The notes below the pieces were generated by a model. It was not told where the DNA came from. It ran no database searches and was given only the letters and a program-made list of their open reading frames with translations. The translations under genes were made by a program, and so were the position numbers. Below are positions 56,815 through 64,000 of a stretch of 64,000 bases of DNA, piece after piece (position 1 is the stretch's first letter; every line of letters begins with the position of its first letter). The stretch is from Heliocidaris tuberculata (lineage: Eukaryota > Echinodermata > Echinoidea > Camarodonta > Echinometridae), in contig CM046833.1 of assembly GCA_025618425.1 (NCBI GenBank), positions 37,329,274-37,393,273 of the forward strand, given 5' to 3'.

Positions 56815-56970
56815 GGTAAGTGGGGATGAAATAAGTAGCTGCATGCAACATGCATCTTTACTTTTTTGTGTGTAGTTAGAAAAACAAATGTGAAGAGCAG
56901 TACTCTTTTAAAAAGAACCTTCAGTAAACCGCAGCAATTTACCACAGCATACATGATCAAATGAGCCTTA
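56815..56970. repeat. Dispersed copy of the 8.4-kb block
   Basis: GAAATAAGTAGCTGCATGC and AACCGCAGCAATTTACCACA resemble 8375-8530. It adjoins the piggyBac-like MITE. Confidence 0.4.
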
Positions 56971-57349
56971 AGTTTAGGAGTACCTTTTCATGTTATATAG
57001 AGGTATGGGGTATCAATGAAAACTGAGGGACAAGTTTGCATGCAAAAGATAAACTAAATTCTATCTGGAAATCTAGCCCAAATTAGTCCATCACCACGAA
57101 CTGGAAAAAAGCCAGGGCTTTACACAAAATCTGGATTATTTTCAGTGCAAATCTATCTACTGGAGTTGGGCTCCATCTTTCTAATCATCAAGATCATTAA
57201 TTTTCTTGGGCATGCATCAACATCTCTCATACTTATTTCTCACAATTGATCTTTCAAGTGCAACCTTACTACTCATTCTCATTAGCATATCACATTATCA
57301 ATACTGTCAATAGTCACTATTAACCAATTTTATCTTACTGCTACAATGT

Positions 57350-57469
57350 ATTAACATCATCATCACCATCAACATTATCATCATCACCATTGTCATCATC
57401 ATCATCATCATCAACACCATCATCTTCATTATCCTCATCATCATCATCATCATCACCATCATCACTACC

Positions 57470-57500
<31 letters not shown>

Positions 57501-57515
57501 CGATCACCATCATTT
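57350..57515. repeat. (ATC)n array
   Basis: About 165 bp of CATCAT/CACCAT triplets with interruptions. His-, Ser-, Met- or Asp-rich frames are artefacts. Confidence 0.9.
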
Positions 57516-57929
57516 CTAATCACACCACCTAGCCAACAATTATGCACAACCTCCCCATTCAACCGCATCACAAACTGTTCTAATGTGTAAACAACATAGA
57601 GGAGTCTGAATTGCAGAGACTAAACAATGTTTCTAAAGGAAGGATGGCCCGTATTGTTCGGTTGTGTCAGCAAACGTTGGGCAATTCACACAACACAATA
57701 ATCACACAATAGCCGAAATGACACTGTAATGGAGGTATTCCACACTTCATGAGACCTTGAGGCTTAATCCAATTTTAATATTTGACAGCGCTTAATTTGA
57801 CACTTAATTTGACGACAATAAAGGAGTATGTTGACGAGGTAACCAAGCACTACTTCCTACCATTATTTCTCCAAAGGAAGACAGGCAATAAATATATAGT
57901 AAATTAAATACATCTGTTTTATTTCTCGT

Positions 57930-58169
57930 CCTCTCTCTCTCTCTCTCTTTTTTCTTTCTCTCTCTCGCTTCTCCCTTTTTCTTTCTCTCTCTCGCTTCTC
58001 TTTTTCTTTCTCTCTCTCTCGCTCGCTTCTCTCTTTTCTTTCTCTCTCTCTCGCTTCTCTCTTTTTCTTTTTCTCGCTTCTATTTTTCTTTCTCTCTCTC
58101 TCTCTCTTTCCAAAGCATGCATCTTCCGTTCTATTATAAATATATCTGTTTTATTGCTCCTCTCCCACA

Positions 58170-58206
<37 letters not shown>

Positions 58207-58620
58207 CTCTCTTTTTCTTTCTCTCTCTCGCTTCTCTTTTTCTTTCTCTCTCTCTCTCTCTCTTTCCAAAGCATGCATCTTCCGTTCTATTATAAATATA
58301 TCTGTTTTATTGCTCCTCTCCCACACACTCTCTCTCTCTCTCTCTCTCTCTCGCATCTCTCTTTTTCTTTCTCTCTCTCGCTTCTCTTTTTCTTTCTCTC
58401 TCTCTCTCTCTCTTTCCAAAGCATGCATCTTCCGTTCTATTATAAATATATCTGTTTTATTGCTCGTCCTCTCCCACACACTCTCTCTCTCTCTCTCTCT
58501 CTCTCGCATCTCTCTTTTTCTTTCTCTCTCTCGCTTCTCTCTTTTTCTTTCTCTCTTCTCTTCTTTCTTCTGATTCTATCTTTCAACTCTCTCTCTCTCT
58601 CCCTTTCCAAAGCAGGCATC
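57930..58620. repeat. CT tract with 155-bp tandem units
   Basis: TTTCCAAAGCATGCATCTTC and TATTATAAATATATCTGTTT recur at about 58110, 58265 and 58420, with a decayed copy at 58600. (CT)n runs separate them. The Arg/Glu-rich frame on the minus strand and the Ser/Leu-rich frames on the plus strand are repeat-made. Confidence 0.9.
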
Positions 58621-59105
58621 TTCTGTTTTATTACAATCAAACCAAACAAAAACTGGAAGACCACAGAACTACTTGAAACTCGACTTCTCCTCCTCAACTC
58701 AGGGGCTCCCAAACAATCAGCAAAGAGAAGATGATACAAACTCAATGATGGACATCATTGTTACACTGCCACTCCCCAAACAAGATTATCAATTGTTCTC
58801 TTCTTGTAAAGTGTCCGCTTAAATGGTGTTAACACCCTTTAAGCCTTTAAGTCACCTTTTCTTATACAAAGCCCTATTCTGTTATAAGTGGGTTATTTGG
58901 AGTGAGAGGAGATGAGCAGAGTTGTGACTCTTTGCCTTTTGTCAAGAGTCAAGTGTTCTATTCACCTGACTTTGATTGTTTTCAACAAGATAAAAAGAAA
59001 GAGCTGTGCCGAAAGAGAGCCTTTTTTATGCTCTTTAGCTCCAGCATACATTTCTAATACTTATCAAATTCTTTGATGCAACCATGGACAAAACTTTACA
59101 TTTAA

Positions 59106-59679
59106 AGGGCAATCCAAACTTGGTAATAAGATGATTTGTGTGAAAGCAGAAAAATAAGAAAAACAGGATGGTGAAAGTTTGAACGAAATCGGACAAGGAC
59201 TAAGAAAGTTATGGATGTCTGAAAAATGAGATCATTACATCTAAGCGAATCTCAAATTGGCAATTTGGTGAGTCAATTGTGACATTTTTGTGGACAACTC
59301 TCCCATTTGTCGTACACAAAAATATCATTAATTTGCGGTTTTCTTCGAGGCGCTTTTACCCTCAGGGCTGTACTAAAAATATATTGGAGATAGCATATTG
59401 TTATAGGTCTTCATGAACGAAAAGATCCTACTGAGTAATGCATTTTGAAAAAAAGTGACATTTTAGTCATTTTGTGTGTTAGAGCGAATGGGGGAGCTAC
59501 ATCACAGTGACATTACCTATTCGGCCAATTTGAAATTCTCATAAGTATAGTGATTACAACTTTCAAAAATTCATAACTTTCTTATTGCTTGTCCGATTTC
59601 GTTCAAACTTTCACCATTCTGCTTCTCTGATTTTTCCTCTTTCTTTCAAAGCAACTTGCTATTAAGGTTGTATTTCCCT
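59106..59679. mobile_element. TTAA-flanked foldback element (574 bp)
   Basis: TTAA at 59102-59105 and 59680-59683. Ends AGGGCAATCCAAACTT and, in complement, AGGGAAATACAACCTT. Inner arms pair GTGAAAGTTTGAACGAAATC with its exact complement. Non-autonomous. Confidence 0.75.
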
Positions 59680-59782
59680 TTAACGTTATACTTTGTATTT
59701 CCAACTGTAGTACAAATTGCGTTGAGACAATCATTTGGATAAGTGAAATCTGTCATTTGCTCCACTTATATTTGCAAAGATA

Positions 59783-59859
59783 AAGGGTTAGGGTTAGGAT
59801 TGCAATCAGGCTTTAGGGTTTAGGGTTAGGTTTAGGGTTAGGGTTAGGGCGAGGGTGAG
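59783..59859. repeat. Short interstitial telomere-like repeats
   Basis: About eight TTAGGG or TTTAGGG units in two clusters (GGTTTAGGGTTAGGGTTAGG). Weaker GGTTAGG strings occur near 42595 and 50110. Confidence 0.75.
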
Positions 59860-60488
59860 GAACAGTGTCTGGTATAGGGTTGATGTTAAAATTAATTTGC
59901 GTTAGAAATTGCCTGGAGAGCAGTCGTCGCTGTAGCATGTGTCGTACAAATGCATAATAGCTGTTACATAATCCTCTCACCTCTGTTCTCCCAAAAGAGC
60001 ACTTTCATAAACACAGGCGATGCACTCAATTAACGTCACACCAAATTTGGGTAAGGTTTAATTGATTCGTTGAGTGGCGATACTGCATCTGTCCGTTAGG
60101 GTCAGGACAAAAGTTTACGAGGCGAGCGAAGTGCTGTGACACGAGGCATTCACAGCGCATGTTTTCGACTCTCTCTAGCCTCTTTTTCAGACTCACACTT
60201 GATGCGTTTAAGTGATCTATCCTGATTTATGTAATGGAAGAGGATAACACTTTTGATGAATGCCGTCCAATGAAATAGGGAGGCTCAATAATACAATCAT
60301 ACATTAAAGATGTAGAATGCCTATTATTAAGCAATCCTTAAAAAGAAAATAGCAACCATACCGATAATCTAACACTTTCTTTGATAAATCCTTATGAAAC
60401 TTACAGAAATCAAAAGATAATCCGAAAACAATACCAACTAAGGCTCATGGATGAGGGTTTAGAACCGTTTGAGGTTTGGGTCTGCCTC

Positions 60489-60491
<3 letters not shown>

Positions 60492-60525
<34 letters not shown>

Positions 60526-60798
60526 GCTACATTTATATTGCGCACATATCCATCCCAGGAGATGCTCAAGGCACCTACAAAGTACTACTATTACTGTGGC
60601 TTTAGCCTAGCTGCCCTAAGACACTGAAAGCATTCAAGGAATAAATTCCTACCAGGTATCCATTTACTACACCTGGGTGGAGAGTGGCAAATGTAGATTA
60701 ATATCTTGCCAAAGGACATTAGTGCCGCAGCGGGACTCGAACCGCGAACCATGAGATCCACGGTCCGGTGACATATCCACTAGACCACAACACCTCTG
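60492..60798 (-). mobile_element. tRNA-derived SINE, inverted
   Basis: On the minus strand: a GGTCTAGTGGATATG box A-like part, GGTTCGAGTCCCGC box B, GCCACTCTCCACCCAGGTGT body and a (TTA)n tail that appears as (TAA)n at 60492-60526. Same family as 48770-49071, but from a clearly different copy. Confidence 0.85.
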
Positions 60799-60829
60799 CA
60801 TCTCTTGTTACAATGATACTATCTCTTCA

Positions 60830-62780
60830 TGAACGGAATCAGGAGAGCATTACAATGCAAGGCGTCTGAATGCCAGTCTAGGGGACTGGGTAGTGAGGTA
60901 ATGTGGGAATCAATAGGCAATAAAAAGCATGGAGACAGCCTAACTAATCTAATAAATGGGCCCGATAGTTGAATAATTAATGGTGGGGGTACATGCACAG
61001 GTTAATACAGGGCCAGGCAACAACTCAAAATAAAATGAATGTGTTTTTTTTTTGCATCTTGTTTTACATCAAAGTGATATCTATCATGCTAAAGTATCTC
61101 ACACATACATGTGTAATACATCAAAATATTTATATAATTATGATCCATAATTTGTAAGTTTCCTGGAAATAAACCAGTATTTACTAACTAAATCTATTCT
61201 CCCACAAAAAATATAAGGATATTGACCCCAGGTTGCAATGGGGCAGCTGCTCCTTCCCCCCCCCCCCCCCCCCCCCTCCATAATCAAAGAATTACATACA
61301 CCTTCACCACGTCACCTGAAGAGAGGTAGAGATGTGTTTTCAACTCACATCCTTGAACACAGGGTCAATGACATTCCCACTTAAATCAAAGGTATGCTCC
61401 CTGATCATGTGTTTGCCACCTCAACCCCCCCCCCCCCCCCCGATAAATCACTGGTCCTGGAGAGCCTCAATATGACAGTGAAAGTGGAAGTTGTGAGGTG
61501 AATGCTCTCACTTCTTATAAGAAACCTTCAATATGAAATCATGGTAGCTTAGAATACACCAATATGCGAAACAAAATGATCAAGCTCCCTCAAGAACAAA
61601 GAGGTGCACAGCACTGTGGCAGCAGAAAGTATGAAAATCAAATAAATGCATGTTGAAAACTGTTTTTAGTTTTGCAGATGGGGGACCTTGACTTCAAAAT
61701 CAATGAATTTTAATGCAACTTTGTTGTTTTTATTTTGTTTTAAAATACTGGCCTTTGAATATTAATTTTCTTGATTAGAAAAATATCGTCTGTTGAGAGT
61801 CAGACGGGCATTAACTTGGATCATTTTGTACCGAACTTATAGAGGGAACAATATCATCCTAATGCTAAGCCGGCTTCCAGTAAGCCTGGAACTAAACTGC
61901 TTTTAGGGTTTGTTTTATGAATCCGTTGTCTGTCCACAAGGTAAAAGAAACATATCTCTCTGGAAATACTCCATATCCAATTCCTATTCCATTTGCAGAT
62001 GTAATTCAACAGAGGTAAAAATGGAATTTGATATTACCCTACAGATCGCTTAAGATGTGGCACAGTCTTTCTCTTGTTTCTAGGTCTTTGAAATAAAAGC
62101 ACAATTTTGATGTTTTTAAGTGAAAAATGAAAATGGATGACTTCTGCATAAATCTACCACGACATGCTGTTAAATATCTACTAGAAAGTAATACTATTAT
62201 GACGGGCTAAAATAGACTATTTCATTTTTCAATGTTTTTTATATATCAATTGACAAACAAGCAGATAAATATGGCATCTGATTAAACCACAAATATCATT
62301 TTAGAGAGCTACTTCTCCTGTTATGTTTTTCTTCCTTCTCTTGTTGGTCAAAACCCTCGAATTTTAGCATCCTAGCCTGAGAATTTGCCAAATATATCAA
62401 TGTATAGTACTAGTGTATAGAATCAACAGTTCCAATATGCTTATATGACATGAGATGAGTTATTAAAAAAGAATAGGGAACTCCAAAGGTGGGATTTGTC
62501 GAGTGCACAAATCCAGAGCTACAACCAAGGATACCCTTTTGAAGGATGGACCTTATAACTTGCGAGGGATTCAAACAGCAAAGGCAAACACGAAAGGACA
62601 GGGGCGGACATTAACCAAAGAATAGGAGAGGAAAGTAAAAGGAAAAGAGTTACAAAACAAATATGCAGCAGGGTAGGTTTCACAAGGCTGCCTTAATCAG
62701 AGCAAAAATCGCAAAGTAGGCTTGTCCTGAGGTTTCAACTACAGTCCCTCAGCAACTTGGATAAACACTGCTAAAAGGCT
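60830..62780. other. No gene seen; two poly-C runs
   Basis: C runs at about 61257-61276 and 61425-61441. The rest is AT-rich unique-looking DNA. Confidence 0.4.
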
Positions 62781-62784
62781 GAAA

Positions 62785-63190
62785 CAAAATTGGCAAGACG
62801 TCTCGCTCCGTTCGCTCCCACTCCTGTTTCTTCTCCTCCTTTACGCCTCTCTAACTCTCGTCTTTTAATCAAAGTAGCGATTTCTAAATGGGTTCTACAG
62901 GTTAAAGCTCCGTTCCCTTATGAATTGGTGGCAGAGAGGACGCAAACAGAGCGGAGACACGGGGAGGGAGATAAAAAAGATGCTCCTTTAGATGCTTTTA
63001 AGGAAAGAGAATAGGAGACGGGAAATGAGTTGGGGGTTTTGGAAAGGTCACCAAGAAGATGATCTCTTGCGGTTTAAAGAAGAGAAAGAAGAACCGCAGG
63101 AACAGTAAAGTTTCCACCTTCGGGCCACATTGTTGCTAAATCTCTATGAGCCGTAGGGGGGGAAGATGGTGGCCGTGATAATTTGATATT
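62785..63190. other. GC-richer unique segment near the right edge
   Basis: Higher GC and no repeat structure. A 74-codon frame (62790-63014) has no motif. This could be regulatory DNA of a gene beyond the window. Confidence 0.3.
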
Positions 63191-63884
63191 CGTTTGAGAT
63201 TACGCGATATTTCAGATAAAGATCAATAATAACTGTCAGAGTATTGTCTCCTATGCCTTCAACTACAATTGTCTTGTGATTGCAAGTCTATAATTTCAAA
63301 ACATCTACATTCGGTATGTGGTTTCAAATTGGAATTCTATACTAGCAAAAGTAGTAGCAGGCTGAAATTTTTCAGAAATTTGGGGGCTTATCTTACGTTC
63401 TGCTCAGATGATATGAAACACCTTGACTCAACACATTGCATGAAAACATAAAAATGGGAGCTTCTGATCAAACCATTCACAAAGAATATAATATATAATT
63501 AAATGCTTCTCATTGATATTCTGTACTTTTTATCTCCCTAAATTCTGTTTTTAATCACACTTTGGGTTCAAATTACAAAAGTATATAAATTCATTAAACA
63601 GAATTGTCTAAAGTAATTCTCTGTTACTATAGAACTGTCAATAGCAAATACACAAGATATGACTTTTTTGGCCCTTTTAGGTCAGAAAATATGTATAAAA
63701 CAAACAAATTTAGAATAGTTCTGGTGTCTCTTGCGAATAAGGAAAACTTTTTTTTCAGGAACAAAGAAATATTTTATGAAAACACTAAGTCATTTATTAT
63801 CAAAAGGGTAGTGCATTACAACAAAGGAAACTACATGTATCTATAAAATGTATCAAATTTGAAAAGGCATTTCCGTCTTAAACC

Positions 63885-64000
63885 CTTTTCATATTAAGGG
63901 TAGAAGTGGAGTAAGTCCGGACTTAGTCAGGATTTAGTCAGGATCCAAAGGCTAATATGAATGATATCAGCATCACTCAGTCTGCTCTTAGTCCGGACTT
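63885..64000. mobile_element. Left part of an element cut by the window edge
   Basis: AGTAAGTCCGGACTTAGTCA is followed by GGATTTAGTCAGGATCC, and AGTCCGGACTT recurs at the very end. The inverted layout suggests a MITE whose other end lies outside. Confidence 0.4.

Noticed and set aside
57919..58745. Arg/Glu-rich frame of 196 codons and Ser/Leu-rich frames on the other strand
   Set aside because: Produced by (CT)n runs and a 155-bp tandem unit.

Overview
This is a eukaryotic window, AT-rich and crowded with mobile DNA. Nothing in it looks bacterial: there are intron-like splice signals, tRNA-derived SINEs, LINE fossils, foldback and MITE elements, long microsatellites and large gene-free stretches. 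The repeat types fit a marine invertebrate deuterostome, and a sea urchin or other echinoderm is my best guess. That is inference; nothing here fixes the species.

The only convincing protein-coding genes are four related RING-finger genes, all on the + strand in the first 38 kb: gene 1 (4151-4906), gene 2 (14702-16660), gene 3 (23524-27136, with a frame break) and gene 4 (36587-37297). All have a heptad-rich coiled coil, a C-terminal C3HC4 RING and a conserved C-terminal tail ending K-[V/I/L]-Y-F. Genes 1-3 add membrane segments. Genes 2 and 3 add an N-terminal multi-pass region and long, nearly identical coiled-coil repeats. They look like a lineage-specific family of membrane-anchored RING E3 ubiquitin ligases. 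The RING and its aromatic tail resemble the dimeric IAP/MDM2/Neuralized class.

Genes 2 and 3 lie in two tandem segmental copies of about 11 kb (roughly 8370-19585 and 19620-30955). Each copy has the same TATA promoter with 20-bp upstream repeats, a short non-coding first exon ending in a GT donor, an intron with a GA tract, one large coding exon and matching 3' flank. Differences between copies are mostly insertions: a satellite block containing a polyadenylated retro-insert, a 150-bp tandem repeat, a foldback of CAAGCTTG motifs, a Tc1-like MITE and a LINE with another element nested in it. Gene 1 keeps a recognisable first exon. A degenerate, gene-less copy lies at 41.1-43.6 kb. Gene 2 has a 1-bp frame difference near its N-terminus and gene 3 a 2-bp one in its middle, so one or both may be pseudogenes, variable alleles or assembly errors.

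Other notable elements are a PIF/Harbinger-like deletion derivative (7045-8155) that keeps the TATA boxes and 5' ends of two converging genes, several TTAA-flanked elements, two SINEs and two LINE fossils. From 44 kb to the end I see no gene. That part holds CT/GA tracts, a (TCC)n array of about 205 bp, MITEs, SINEs and a few GC-richer unique segments that could be regulatory.
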